Assembly (NCBI GenBank): GCA_954871525.1 | Contig: OX940872.1 | Coordinates: 14,283,180 to 14,347,179 of the forward strand | Direction of reading: 5' to 3' | DNA from: Parietaria judaica | Lineage: Eukaryota; Streptophyta; Magnoliopsida; Rosales; Urticaceae | Length of the DNA: 64,000 nt | Shown: piece after piece, positions 46,626 through 58,730 of the stretch | How positions within the stretch are numbered: position 1 is the stretch's first letter | How the letters are laid out: each line of letters opens with the position of its first letter | Translations under genes and position numbers: made by a program | Notes under the pieces: model-generated | The model's input: the letters and a program-made list of their open reading frames with translations, nothing else | What the model was told of the DNA's origin: nothing | Database searches by the model: none

Positions 46626-48501
46626 AGCATTATGGAACCAGGAATCAAACCCCGATTTTCAAGCACCGAGACCACAAAGATCTCTGGGAATTCCTCTGGA
46701 TTCCCCCGAACTCAACATACAGACTCGCGGACAACCAGAAGGCATCAAAGACGAATCGAGAAGCATCGGCAGGGGGGAAATTCGCAGGCCACTGAAGGTG
46801 CAATTTTAGGGAATTGGCTTTCCTATAAATAGGAGTCACTTGATTTTGTTTATTTATTTTTTGGTCTATTTGTCGAGTTCAAAATTAATTCAAAAGGCTT
46901 TTATACAAAGTACGCCTATGAACCTCCAAAAATCCAAAAATCAAGTAAAATCATAAGAAACTTACTTACGATTTATTTAATCAATTCGCTTATGGACTAT
47001 ACTCGAACTATTTTCCCGCTTATTATGCGAATATTTTTTATAATATTTTACAAACACTCAGTTAAAGGAAATTTGTAGTTCTTTGGGAGGACGGAGAGGA
47101 GACTAAAATCTTTGACAATCAGATCCTCGCCAAATAAAGCCTATTAAGGAAATTCAAGGCCTATCACTAAAGCCAAAGACCCGAGACCGACGAACTAAGA
47201 CATTGGCAAGGCCCGGAGTCAAAAAGACGACGAGCGACAAGCTGACGAGGCGACAAGCCGACAATGTGACGAGGAGATAAGCCAACGCGGCGACAAGACG
47301 ACGCGGCGACAAGCCAACGAGGCAACAAGCCGACGCGGCGACAAGCCAACGCGGCGACAAGACGATGAGGCGACAAGCCGACGCGGCGACAAGACGATGA
47401 GGCTATAAGGCGACAAGCCGACATGGCGACGAGGCGACAGGCCGACAAAGCGACAAGCCAACGAGGCAATGAGGCCGACAAGGCAACGAAGTGACAAGCC
47501 GATGAGGCGAAGAGGCCACAAGGCGAAGAGCCGACAAGGGCATAACTTGTAATTATTCTACATGATGAAGAGATCCGAGACCACGAATATCTCTGGGAAA
47601 TACTCCAGATTCCCCCAAACTCAACATACAGACTCGCGCACAACCGGAAGGCATCAAAGACGAATCGAGAAGCATCGGCGGCGGGGAAATTCGCAGCCCC
47701 CCCTCATTTCCACACTAACTCATAGCTTTCTCCAGAGCTTCTCTCTCTAGAATTCGTTTACACCTATTATAGAAGGGACTTGAATAAAGACCTGATATCG
47801 TTCTAGAAGAAGAGTCTCAGCCTCGACGAGTCAACGAAGGCGTCCCTCGCCGGTTAATCAAGGCCTTCCCTGGGATATGAACTTCATGACCTAGGGGAAG
47901 TTCGACCGGGAGCCTGAACACCTGCGGGGTCGACAAGGATCATCCCTTTACAGGTTACGCGCCCTCGACAAGGTCGACAAAGGAGCACACCTCGTCAGGT
48001 CAAGGATCTCGTTGTACTTCGCCACCACGAGGGAATTTTGATAGTGATCTCGCCAACACCGACGGGATCGACGAAGAACACTTCACGCGAGTAATACCTT
48101 ACCATATGGCCAAGGGTCACCCCTGCGCCGCCAACAACGGCACTTCCGATGAGTCAAACCACATCGTCATTCACCTGCCGCTTATCACTAACCCTGAATT
48201 ACATGGGACCTGATTCTCTTTAACTAAGATACGCAGGCAGCCTCGCCCAACCATAAGCGATGGGGAACGGGCCCAATCTACCCCTTTTTTGCAGGTCCTC
48301 TCTCGCCGAGGATCGCCAACGACAGCCCGGAGACTTATCCAAGACAACGGATTCGCCTCTAGCTTTGACAATCATCGATCAACCCGCGTTGACTCAACAT
48401 TCAATCATCCTTGTTATTAACGGGTCAATCTCGGGATCCAAAATTAAGTTAAAGCCATTTTTACGCATTAACAGTTATCTTTTTTTGTTTTCTAGATTTC
48501 A
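46626..48501 (+). mobile_element. LTR-like element, copy B of the ACGTAGG-hairpin family, internally rearranged
   Basis: It contains a TATA box (tataaatagg, 46824-46833), a 122-bp direct duplication (46665-46787 and 47575-47696, both starting ccgagacca and ending aaattcgcag), and a 16-bp minisatellite between the two duplicates. The conserved core lies at 48187-48296 (taaccctgaa, agatacgcaggcagcct, cttttttgcagg). As in copies A and C the core ends in a pyrimidine tract plus gcagg. No LTR boundary with target duplication was found. Confidence 0.55.
47213..47540. repeat. 16-bp minisatellite
   Basis: About twenty degenerate tandem units of gccgacgcggcgacaa; the clearest register is 47310-47410. 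Because 16 is not a multiple of 3, every minus-strand frame cycles through the same text and stays open. This gives three overlapping Ser/Arg/Leu-rich frames (47154-47360, 47167-47643, 47219-47521) that are not genes. Confidence 0.9.
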
Positions 48502-48729
48502 ATGGCACCGAAAATGAAACTCGCAAAAAGATATATGGTTAGAACCAGAGCAATGTGCCAAAACGCGTCTCTAGTCAATGAGAATGAAGAGGTACATTTA
48601 GCCCATCACTCCTTCAGTTCCAAAACCCACTTTCGCCACAACCGCCGCAAAGGAACGGTATACAGTTCTTTGCAAGCGAAAAATATGCTCGGAGCGAGAA
48701 TTCACCAAATTATCACTCAACTTGGGTGA
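48502..48729 (+). CDS. possible gag start after copy B
   Basis: A 75-codon frame starting ATGGCACCGAAAATG. It follows the copy B leader by about 200 bp, where a retroelement gag would begin. It is basic and Asn/His-rich, with no recognised domain, and stops early. It could be a truncated Gag N-terminus; the only support is position and composition. Confidence 0.25.
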   Translation: MAPKMKLAKRYMVRTRAMCQNASLVNENEEVHLAHHSFSSKTHFRHNRRKGTVYSSLQAKNMLGARIHQIITQLG

Positions 48730-48839
48730 GACGCGTGATATCATCAATTCCACCGTTGAAGCCCGGGGTTGGAATAACTACATGATCATGCTTAAGTACT
48801 TAACTTTTCTTTCGCTGGTGATAGTTTCAAGACGTACAC

Positions 48840-49140
48840 GAATATGAATAAACATAAACTTAAATAAATAAGAATGAATATTTAAACTTTATTTAATTCT
48901 CAAGAAAAAAAAATATAATCATATTATTACATCGAGTACTTTATTAGTAAACTACCTTATTTGCTAAAATATCATTTCCTTTGTGGGCATATATCCCAAC
49001 AAATTCCCACTTGAGTCAAATGAGATGTGAATGATCTTTCACTCATAAGCCTTGTAGGTGTCTTTCAAAAACCTACTCATTAAAGCTTTCGTAAACGGAT
49101 ATGCCCGGTTGTCCAACGTTGAGATCTTCTTCACATCTAA
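48840..49140 (-). mobile_element. copia 3'-end relic: RNase H tail, polypurine tract, LTR start (minus strand)
   Basis: On the minus strand 49137-49039 reads DVKKISTLDNRAYPFTKAL to a TGA stop, the copia RNase H tail (normally DPLTKAL). A polypurine tract, aagtgggaatt (49012-49002), is followed directly by TGTTGGGATATATGCCC from 49001, the start of an LTR truncated near 48840. It is a different copia family from the one at 26788-36228, judged by LTR sequence. Confidence 0.75.
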
Positions 49141-49279
49141 TACTTATAAAATATACATTTTTCAAATTTTCTATTACATAATTATTTAATTAAATTAAAT
49201 GAGTTTGGAATAAATAAATTGATCATTTAAAGTACACTCACATTTATGAGTTGATAAGTAAACATCATTGTTAAATAGT
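49141..49279. other. no feature recognised
   Basis: AT-rich sequence between the copia relic and copy C. Confidence 0.4.
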
Positions 49280-50480
49280 GTCGGTTTGAGTCTCATGTTC
49301 TATAATTTAATAAAGGTGGCCCAGCAACGACCTCGAAAGGTTTTTGACGGCCTCATGAGTTATGACGACCTTATAGGGTCCCGGCAAGGTGACAACCACC
49401 TTAGGGGCTCCCAGACAACGTCCTCTCTAAGACAAGCTCACTTGACAACGACAAGCTCACTTGACAACGTCTTCAACGACGTACTCGCCAAGGCATGCTC
49501 CTAGTTCGACGTGCAACACGTCGTCGACAAACTTGGCAAGAGGAATTTCTCAACAATCATCAAGCAACAAAACAAACCGAGTTCACGGGGATCCTGAGAA
49601 CGCTTCAAAGACGCATTAGACTCGACATACGAAGTCACCAAACACCCAAAAGGGATCAAGACGACGTACTGGATGCACCTCGTAAGCAAACTCTACAAGC
49701 TCTCCCCAAGGCAAGGTCTTCAAGGAATATTCCTTTTAGATGTCTCTAAAATGAAGAAAAGTGGTTACCTTTTACCCTAAAAAATAGAAGTCTCATTCTC
49801 CACATTTAAACACATTCTCTCCTCAAATTTTCTCTCTCTAAAATTCTCCTTCTCGTCTGCGGAGTTTTCCGAGTAGAGCTCATCCCGACTTAGTTCCTGG
49901 GACCGCCTTTGAGCCTCGGCAGGAAGGTCGACTTTGACGTGAGACTCGCCGAGAGCGCCAGTTTCACGCCGGAGCTTGCCAGATAGGTCGCCTTCATCTG
50001 GAAAGTCGCCAAACAGGCCACCTTCTCCCTAAAGCTCGCTAGGGAGAACTATTTCGCATCAGAGCTCGTCGCAAGCCTAGTCCTTGACGACCACCTCCAC
50101 CAAAACTCTCCAGATCCTCAAGATCACGCTTGCCCTCGACTTTGCTCAGACGACCGCCATCCGCTTAAGGTCTCGCCCACGAGGATTCATACCTTTGTCA
50201 GGGACGCTCAATCTCTGATTTCACTAACCCTGAACTGCATGATGACCCGATTCCGTAAGGATACATAGGTAGCTCTACTATAAGTGACAATGTCCGCCAT
50301 CACTTTCTTTTTTGTAGGACCTTCCTCGCTGCCGATATGTTGTCGAGGACACGAAAACCTCAGGAAAAGTTCAACGCTCACCAAAGAAGACATCATATTT
50401 AGCAAAATTGAGACATTAGTCAACCGACGTTGACTCCACCATTGATTGCTAACGCGATCCCAGGATTCGGCCCTGAGCTC
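49280..50480 (+). mobile_element. LTR-like element, copy C of the ACGTAGG-hairpin family
   Basis: The order of blocks matches copies A and B: ctcgcca/cgacg-rich 5' part, a degraded TATA (ctaaaaaatagaagtctc, about 49777), tctctctctaaaa leader, cgcc/gag-rich middle, and the core at 50221-50320 (taaccctgaactgcatgatgac, ggatacataggtagc, ttcttttttgtagg). The frames at 49268-49749 are in the U3-like part and unrecognised. Confidence 0.5.
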
Positions 50481-50918
50481 AAACCATGGAACATATTCTT
50501 AGCTAATCGAAGTTCGTGCATTACAAATTATATTTCTTCTAATGGTCGATGCGGTTCATGTTTTTTCATTGATATGACATTCAAACACAACTCGGTACTC
50601 AATTTCTACGCAAACAAATTCAAAATTAATTACCAAAATGGACAAAAAGAGAGAAATTACCAATTTTTAACGGCATTTAAAAAATTTAAAAAAAATCAAG
50701 AAAATATAATAAAACATTTGTAACTTTAATAATATAATAAATGTCTAGAAAAGAGAATAGGGACCCCATTTCTCATTGATACTATTGACTATTGAGTAGT
50801 AAATTTGTTCAAAACTTCTTCCATAAATGGAGTAAAAGTAACAAGAATCATGAGGCAAACCAAACTATCTTTTTGTTTTCATTCCACACAAACAAAATTG
50901 GATTTTAGGCTATGGTCA
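50481..50918. other. 3' flank of the SRP40-domain gene
   Basis: AT-rich sequence containing the probable 3' untranslated region of the minus-strand gene ending at 50919. No other gene is supported. Confidence 0.5.
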
Positions 50919-53900
50919 TCAATCCTCATCGGAATAGAAATACTTGACGGAGTGCGAAGCGAGATCGATTTGCCCTCCTCGGTAACTTCCGCGCTTCTTC
51001 TTGGTTTTTTCGTGCCGGAAACCCCTAAGAAAAGGACAAGAAAGGTGGTAAAAAAGGGTCCAATGTTCACCCAAAATGCACAAGTGATGCATTAGAGTGT
51101 ATTAATATTTCTCATCTATCACGTCGAGACATCTAAGGGAAGAAAACCTACCGGCTGAAGTACTGTCATTTTCTGAATTTTTTATGTATAGAAAAAAAAA
51201 AAGATACCCATTTTTTTCTCATGAAAAACTGGTTTTTCTGGTAACCAGGTTTTATGAAGGAAAAAATAAATTAAACAAGTGCAAAAATCAACAATATAAC
51301 ATTTCAAAATCAAATTAACCTAGCTCAAAGCAACAACAAACGGTCCAAATCAAAATAAAAAACTAGAAAAAGTTTTTAAATCTTTTATGAATTTAAAGAC
51401 AAAGATATTAAAGGCGAAACCATATTGGCAAAAAGAATGGCATCGCTAAACACAGAATCCGTTGAAAGACAAATTATTTGCATACCTGCCCCGGACTTGC
51501 TCAAGAACTTCTTGCGCCTTTGCACCATAACCACTCTCTGCACCACTCTGCGTTGGATTCGTGATGGTGTGTGTGAGAATAAATAAGCCATATGAAAAAA
51601 CACAAAGGAAGTGGGAAAATGAACTTCAAAATATTCCGGCCACAAACCTTTGCCCAGTAAGAATTATCCTTAAGCCTCTCATCAGTAAATACGACCTCAT
51701 CAACTTTAACTCTCTGGAATGCGGTCTTTGGCTGCATTATATGTACGCAGCATGAACTAGTCAATTCTTTGGAGGCGCGTCTTTTATAAATATAATTTTA
51801 AGATTTCCACTTTTTTTTAAAAAAAAAAAAGAAGCCATGCTTGCAATCTAATGAACAGGTCGCTGAATACTGCTTTAACTATTCAATGTGGAAGCAGTTA
51901 TGTATGTAATTAGAGGTGACAGTTTTTGGCTCAGCCAAATTTAAGGTTAAAAACACTGGGATTTTCCATAACCGGGACCAGACCCAGTTTTGGAAGGCCC
52001 AAAAAAACCAGGACATGGCTGAAAATAGGCCAATAGCCCGGTACTCGGTCCCGGTTTCACTACTAGTGATATTACTGGCTTCTTGGAAAAGCAAATGAAG
52101 GGCTTTAGAGAAACATGAGTCAGTTTGTGGACGGTTTGAAGATAAACTAACTAACTACCATTTATCTATCAAGCTTTTAAAATTATCCTAATACAAGGTG
52201 CTTACTAAACACTGAGACTATAATAGAAAATGACTAACGCACATACATATACACATTTCGAAGTAGTCAAGATAATTTTCAACCATAATAAAAGCGAGCA
52301 ATAACTATGAGCATGGCCAACATCTATAGAATTTAAAAGTGAATTAAAAATGTGCTAAGAAACTATACCTCCGCGGAGCCTTTCTGTTGCTTCTTGGATT
52401 TTTGTACAGAAGATTTCTCTGCGCTTTTATCCACGCCACCATTTTCTACCTCACCAGAATTATTTTGAACCTCATTCATTTTCTGGGATTCTTCATTCAA
52501 TTTCACGTCTTCAATCTTTCTACGTTTAGATTCTTCTACTACTTTTGTATCTACAGTCTTCGAATCATTCTCATCGGAAACATTCCTTTTCCTTTTCTTA
52601 CAGTCTTTCTGATCATCGGACACTTGAGTTTCATCCCCCGTGTTGCTGGTTAGATTCGTTGACTCCAAACCGTCCTTTTTCTTCTTCTTACTTTTAGACT
52701 TTTTGGTACTTTTCTCTTCAGCTGGTTTGTTGCTTATATCAACTTGGATAGAATCTGCCGCTTCAGGTTCAAGAGATGCTTTCTTACAGTCTTTCTGATC
52801 ATCGGACACTTGAGTTTCATCCCCCGCGTTGCTGGTTAGATTCGTGGACTCCAAACCGTCCTTTTTCTTCTTCTTACTTTTAGACTTTTTGGTACTTTTC
52901 TCTTCAGCTGGTTTGTTGCTTATATCAACTTGGATAGAATCTGCCGCTTCAGATTCAGGAGATGCTTTCTTACAGTCTTTCTGATCATCGGACACTTGAG
53001 TTTCATCCCCCGTGTTGCTGGTTATATTCGTGGACTCCAAACCGTCCTTTTTCTTCTTCTTACTTTTAGACTTTTTGGTACTTTTCTCTTCAGCTGGTAT
53101 GTTGCTTGTATCAACTTGGATAGAATCTGCCGCTTCAGATTCAGGAGATGCTTTCGTCGGTGCTTTCGACGCCTTTTTCCCCTCTTTGTTCTTTGATTTT
53201 TCCTTGGGTATCTCGCAGGCGGTGGCAGTTTTTTCCTCTACATGTTTGTCATTCGTAATTTCTTCAGTTTTCTTCTTTGTTTTGTTTTTGCTGTCATCAC
53301 TGCATAAATAACCCAAGTAGATTGGCATCTATTTCACTTGTACTGATCCTCCGCTAAATAAATTTTTATTGCTATTACATTTAAATGTGTTTATAAAAAA
53401 TGCATGAAAAATAAATGATAATTTGACTAAGATCTTCCCGTAAATGTTTAACCAAAATCTCATCAACTAAATATCTCATTGTGGTTTAGAAAGCATATGG
53501 GCATAGCATCGGAGAATGTTTCCCGACATACCCAAAAGGTAAAGCACAACGGTCTTGCAAAGCTCAGTTCATGTAGATTTGATGATAATTCAAAATAATT
53601 TATAAGCGCAATGTAAGATTATCTTGCTAAAAAACCAGAGAAACCGTAACTCTATACCTACCAGTTTTCAAGGTACTTGATGTAGAGCTCGTCCAAATCC
53701 ACCAAACCGGAACTTATAGCATCCATCTGAATCATAAGCAAAAAATTGGCTTTAGGCCCACTTAGGTCAATTGAGTATAATCTACACACAATAATCTATG
53801 TACTTCACATTAACTAGGTTACACATACGAAAAATCCGAGAAAAGGATTTCAACGTAGCTTTCTATGCATCAATGGCTTTAATTGGAAATCACCAAACTT

Positions 53901-54798
53901 CATAAGCCTCTGATATTAAAACTTCTATGCAATAAGATGTGCTCAAAAGTTGCAATTCATTTCAAAAAAAGCATTTCCTTTTACCATATGATTTCTGCAT
54001 AGCTATTAGATTCCGATACCATTATTTCAAGACACGTATTTAACACTAATATTTACTATATATGCGTATAGATACTCACACTAATTATGTCTTAAGAAAA
54101 TGAGATTCGTAACACTGGACATTCTTATCAAAGGTCAAAAAGAGTACTGCTCTTTGAAGAACTGATATATGTAACTTCATAAGACCTTTATATGAAAGCA
54201 AAAGATACATTTAGACAGATAATTGCGGCAAAAGGACTCAAACTTGTTCAAAATAGAGCGTAACAGTCATAAGCCTTCAATGGAACTAACTAAAAACCCG
54301 AAGTCATGAAATTTTTGGTTTTTTTAATTGATATTGTACCGTGTGTTTCAAACGTCTCGCATTATACATTGTGTTTCGCGTTTTATAGCTCAAAACTTGA
54401 GAAAACAGAATGTTAATTTGAAGCGTACACACGTAAACAATTAGCAGACATTTGGGACGGAACCAATTGAAAACACAAGTTTCCCAAAATTTGCTATTAC
54501 GCTTTGGAATATGGTGCATTATTTGAACAACTTCAGATACTTCTGCCGCTAAAACCCTATTTAGCATGATAATCATATTAACAAAATCAGTGACAATCCT
54601 TGACATTTTGGTTCCTAGAAATGGAATCAAAGCAGTCGAAAGATAAGCATAAAGTCAACAACTAGAAAATGCTGAGGTTGAAACCTGGATTTGGGCTTCG
54701 GAGAGGAACTTCTTGAGGGTTTTGGGGAAGCCATTGGCGTTGAGAAAGCGAGCGACGGAGCGAAGAAGAAGAGCTTTGTGCTCGGAATCCAGAGACAT
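50919..54798 (-). CDS. SRP40 C-terminal domain / LisH-like nucleolar phosphoprotein
   Basis: Six exons: 54798-54685, 53726-53662, 53299-52369, 51731-51648, 51547-51486, 51024-50919, giving 453 codons. All introns are GT-AG and phases close exactly. Residues 1-38 (SEHKALLLRSVARFLNANGF) form a LisH-like dimerisation helix pair. Residues 61-370 are a Lys/Ser/Glu-rich low-complexity region typical of Nopp140/SRP40 proteins that are heavily phosphorylated. Within it, residues 110-295 are three 62-residue repeats. Residues 373-453 are the SRP40 C-terminal domain: FQRVKVDEVVF, RLKDNSYWAK, GYGAKAQEVLEQVRG, FRHEKTKKKRGSYRGG. Homologues act in the nucleolus and Cajal bodies in rRNA/snoRNP biogenesis; the same role is inferred here. 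The start is the ATG directly before SLDSEHK; a (CT)n/(GA)n run lies 85 bp upstream. Confidence 0.9.
52594..53151 (-). repeat. 186-bp in-frame exon repeat, three copies
   Basis: Copies at 53151-52966, 52965-52780 and 52779-52594 each encode a 62-residue unit (ASPESEAADSIQVD, STKKSKSKKKKKDGLEST, TQVSDDQKDCKK). They differ by only a few bases, so the expansion is recent. They keep the reading frame of the SRP40-domain gene. The open frames on the opposite strand (52387-53311) are shadows of this repeat. Confidence 0.95.
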
Positions 54799-54881
54799 GG
54801 CGGAGCCGGAGGCGAGAAGAACCTGACGAGGCGTGAAAGCGAGAAGAGTGTTGGATGCTCGGAGCATAGAGTTAAATACCC

Positions 54882-54905
54882 CTCTCTCTCTCTCTCTCTC
54901 TCTCT
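54882..54905. repeat. (CT)12 microsatellite in 5' UTR region
   Basis: A pure CT run (GA on the coding strand) about 85 bp upstream of the SRP40-domain start codon. GA/CT tracts are common in plant 5' leaders and core promoters; a regulatory role is inference. Confidence 0.9.
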
Positions 54906-54968
54906 TCCCCAACTTGCAGAGTTAGGGTTTAAGCCTCCACTTTCAGAGCTCTCTAACTTAAACATAAT

Positions 54969-55797
54969 CGCGGCAAAAATATTTAAGTTTCTTAAAAGTC
55001 TAAAGTGAAAATATAGTAGTGAAAGTACTTAAAATCAAGGTGACACTTTTTTTTTTTCTTTTTACGTTAATTTTTTTGGCATAATGCTAATAAATCATGC
55101 AAAGATATAGATTTTACGTGCTTATCCACTTATTAAACATTCTCTCGTTTGTATTCGACCAAAAATATTAGACAAAAAAATGTATTGCCTCACATTTGTT
55201 GATTTTAACTATTTACAATTTTTTTTTTCACTTCGAACCCTTACCATTTTAATTGGTCAAAGTTTAAATATTTTTATCGTTATTATTCTGGTATTTTAAT
55301 AGGGGAAATGAAATTACTCTATGGCCATACAATGTCAAGAGGGTTCGGCCCGGCTTAGACCTACCCATCCAGCCTCGTGAAAGAAATAGGTTGAGTCCGT
55401 CTCGGCCCATTTTTTATTGGCTTGGCATATTCAGGCACATTTTTTACATCCGCCGATTTCTTCCGAAGTCCACTTAAGCTTTTCATAAAATAATACGTTC
55501 TTAAGGATTAAGATAATAATCTTATAATTGTAATAATTTGTGTGAATCATTTCATTTTAACATTACATAGTTTATTAAATCGTTTGTTTATTTTTCCAAT
55601 TTCAACATTCCTTAATTTTATTATTTCTTAAGGTTTCCTGTTACGCTTCGGAAATTTGCTCTCTGAAAAAAGAAAAAAAAAAAAACCTGTAACGAAGCAG
55701 AGCAGTTGTTAGTTATCGTTTTTACGCAACTTATGCTCGCACTAGTGCAAAATTCATATACATATACATATGTATACATATAGAGGCCAAGAAATGC
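54969..55797. other. intergenic region between the two host genes
   Basis: It holds the promoter side of the SRP40-domain gene and the 3' flank of the TBL gene, both minus strand. AT-rich, with a weak GC-richer block at 55340-55450 (ggcccggctt) that may be transposon-derived. No gene found. Confidence 0.6.
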
Positions 55798-58730
55798 TTA
55801 AATAGATTTTGTTTGGTGTACAAGTAAAGTTGCATAAATGAGTTCATTCCATGTATCTGGAACCCCGGGAAGGCACCAATGGCTGCAGTCTTGCCGCCGC
55901 TTGGACACCGGTGAACTCCTGCCAAAAATTGACGGATGGCCATCCTTGCGGAAATTAGTCAACCCCGTGATGTTTAATAGTTTGACCGGAACCCGCATGC
56001 TCTTTATCGTCTCCTCAACTATCTTCATTTTCAAAGGATAACTATCAAGAATAGCCCCGCTAAATGCTGGTTCTGTTTCCCCGTTGCAAGATCCGCCAGA
56101 ATCCCAGTCTCCACCTCTGTATGCAGCACCATGAATCACATTTTTCATCGAAGCAATTTGAATTTGGTAAAGATGAGAGTACGATTGTTTTTACCGGAAA
56201 TGAGCAGACGAGTAACCGCGATAGATGACAATCTGTTTTTCCGGATTTACGTTCTTATCGATCCAATTAGACCAGGTTTTCAAGGATCTTCTGTACGCCT
56301 CAACGCCGTCAAACTTCGGATAAACATAATCTCCCTCTCTGAAGTAGTTTTTCCTGTAGCAAATAATCTTTAGGTTACACGAGTTTATAAAAGACCAATT
56401 GCTTGAGGAAAAAGATAAAGATCTGTTCTGTTCCCGGGATATGGATCTCTTCACGAGCCTAGGACCTGTGAAACCCGTACCTACCCTAAAACCCTACAGA
56501 GAAACTACACTAAATTATAAACTAATTTACTGAATAACAATTGGCTTCCTTTTCTTATTGCTCATGACCGCTAAATTGTCAAAATTATGCTTGTGGGCAC
56601 GGTCGGGCCTTAAAATAACAAAATCTAAAACATAACCAATATGATTGAAATAACAGAATTTAAATGGAAAAACATAAATAAAAGTGCATTATAAATTAAA
56701 ATAATGCTTCGGATGTAACGATATCCCAATATTTTGACCACTCAACTATAAAACAGTTGTGAAACGTAAACCCGTCTGATATTCCATTACAGATTTTTCA
56801 TTATTAATATCCAAATTATAGAAGATTTTTATTTCCATTAATTAAAAATTGTTTGTATCATCTCCGAGCAAAGCGAAAAAATAGAAAAAGCCAAACTGGT
56901 TTGATAAACAGAATGATCAGGATGTAGTATTCTGATAAGATCTGTAAATTTACAGACATACCCTCGCGAGGTCTTCCCGTGAGCCCACCAGTGGCCGGTA
57001 TTGAATACTAGAATATCCGCCCGCTTCCATCGAGGTGACGACTTGTCTATCCGATCTATCGAAAGGGTAGGATTGGTATTTCCTTGTCCATTGACGCGGA
57101 CACCTTCCCTCACAAGGTAATGCGACCTTACAAAATCCACTGTGCAGTTGTACTCCTGCATTATCATATCCGGTCAAGATGTCTTTTCGATATAACTTCC
57201 GAAATACAGTATGTCAAGCAGATAAAAGAGATTATTATTACATTTGAAAATGTAGATAAATATTGAAGTTACCTCGAAGTTGAACACGTAATAACCCCTT
57301 CCTTTCGTTATTTTATGACCGCGGACCTCATACATGGCGCTTTTATTTTGCAAGCCTTCACGGAGAAGGCAAAGGATAGACTCAAATTGGTTCCTATTCA
57401 TAGAGTCTCCGATCAGCATCATCTTTTTACCCCTTAGTCTCATCAAAAAGTCTGTTGCATTAAACCTGAGTGAAAGAAAAAAAAGAGCACAATAAAGATA
57501 CAAAAATATGCCATTAAAAGACAAAAAAAAAAAAAGTGAACAAAAAATTGACCCATGTAGACAAAATGGACACAAGACATGCACCTTTCACAAGTTAACT
57601 ATTAACCTTTTAAGATCAACTTGTTCGGACTTAGACCTAAATTTCCAGATCTGAAAACGTAATCGACCCTAAGAATTATGGTGGTCCACTAGCTGCTACC
57701 GATTTTCAATCCGCTATAATTTCAAATGAATTCCGTCGGTTACAACCCTCAAGCTCAATTTCTCTCCTTTTCGTGCTACAATTGCAAAGTGGCGTGCATA
57801 GGCGGAATGAAGTACAACTAAGGGGAATGGGCTCGTTCGATCTTAACTTTGTTCCGCTTCCGCCATTGGTATCGTGAATGTGCAAAATCTAGATTTACTA
57901 CATAAATCGTATGTAAAGTCCAAAATACCCTCGCAACATCATTCCGTAATTAAAAATTTACTTTGACTGATCCTCGTTAATTCTAGGTCGCGGTTCCGTG
58001 TAGATTAAGTTTCACATTCGAGCTCGCGTTTCTTCAAATCATTTCAGAATGGACGCTGACCGCAGTTTAGAAGAAACACAAGTCCAACTTGAATAACCAG
58101 AGAATCAACCAGAAATAGTAAGAGTGAACGAAAGCATACATACTTGGGAAGATCGCAAGCGTGGGGCTTCCACCGCCAAGCCAGATAGCCGCGGTCGGCC
58201 CTGCCATTGCTCTGGCAATCGAAAGCCTCGTCCACGTACGGGCACGACCCGGCTCCGTAAATCGGGTACGCCTCGTCCCTCACCCAGGTCCCACTGTACA
58301 GGTCGCACTTCGCCAGAGCTTCAATCCGCGGATCCGCGGAACCCCTCTCAGCTGAAGAAGCCAGTGTTACTGGTACTGGGTCCTCCTCGGCTTCCCCCAG
58401 GGAATCGCCATTGACGGAACCACCCTCGGCTGATGAAGCTACTGTTGTTACTGGTACTGGGTTTCCGCCATTGCCGGTCTCCGAATTAGAGTGCTTCGGC
58501 TCTGGCTCTGGCGGAGGAGGCGAAGGGTAGATCGGTGAAGGAGCAGAGTCAGAAGAAATGGAGATTTGGGGAAAGAAATCTGGGTAGAGAGATGCACGGG
58601 GCTTGAGGAGAGTTCGAGCAGAGATGAGCAGAATGGTGTAGAGGAGGAAGAAGAAGAAGAGTAAGACGAGAGTGGAACGACACTTGCTCGGTTTCGTCGC
58701 CGTCGCCGTCGTTGACGGCGGCGATTTCAT
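55798..58730 (-). CDS. TBL: TRICHOME BIREFRINGENCE-LIKE (PMR5N/DUF231) O-acetyltransferase
   Basis: Five exons: 58730-58144, 57465-57273, 57155-56962, 56353-56195, 56116-55798; 483 codons, all GT-AG, phases consistent. A type II Golgi protein: N-terminal membrane anchor at residues about 20-36, then a Pro/Ser/Glu-rich stem with a short duplication ([14 protein letters not shown] / [13 protein letters not shown]). The PMR5N domain (142-196) is [17 protein letters not shown]...[15 protein letters not shown]. The catalytic GDS motif is [10 protein letters not shown] (Ser217), and the DxxH motif is DCSH (Asp454, His457). The family transfers acetyl groups to cell-wall xylan, mannan or pectin. Sequence style ([31 protein letters not shown]) recalls the TBL14-16 group, from memory; substrate unknown. 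The ATG at 58730 is preferred over one at 58799 because it gives a short leader before the anchor. Confidence 0.93.

Noticed and set aside
47154..47643. Three overlapping Ser/Arg/Leu-rich minus-strand frames
   Set aside because: They are the translated 16-bp minisatellite. Since 16 mod 3 is 1, all frames stay open without selection.
52387..53311. Plus-strand frames of 88-99 codons
   Set aside because: They are the antisense shadow of the three-copy exon repeat in the SRP40-domain gene.
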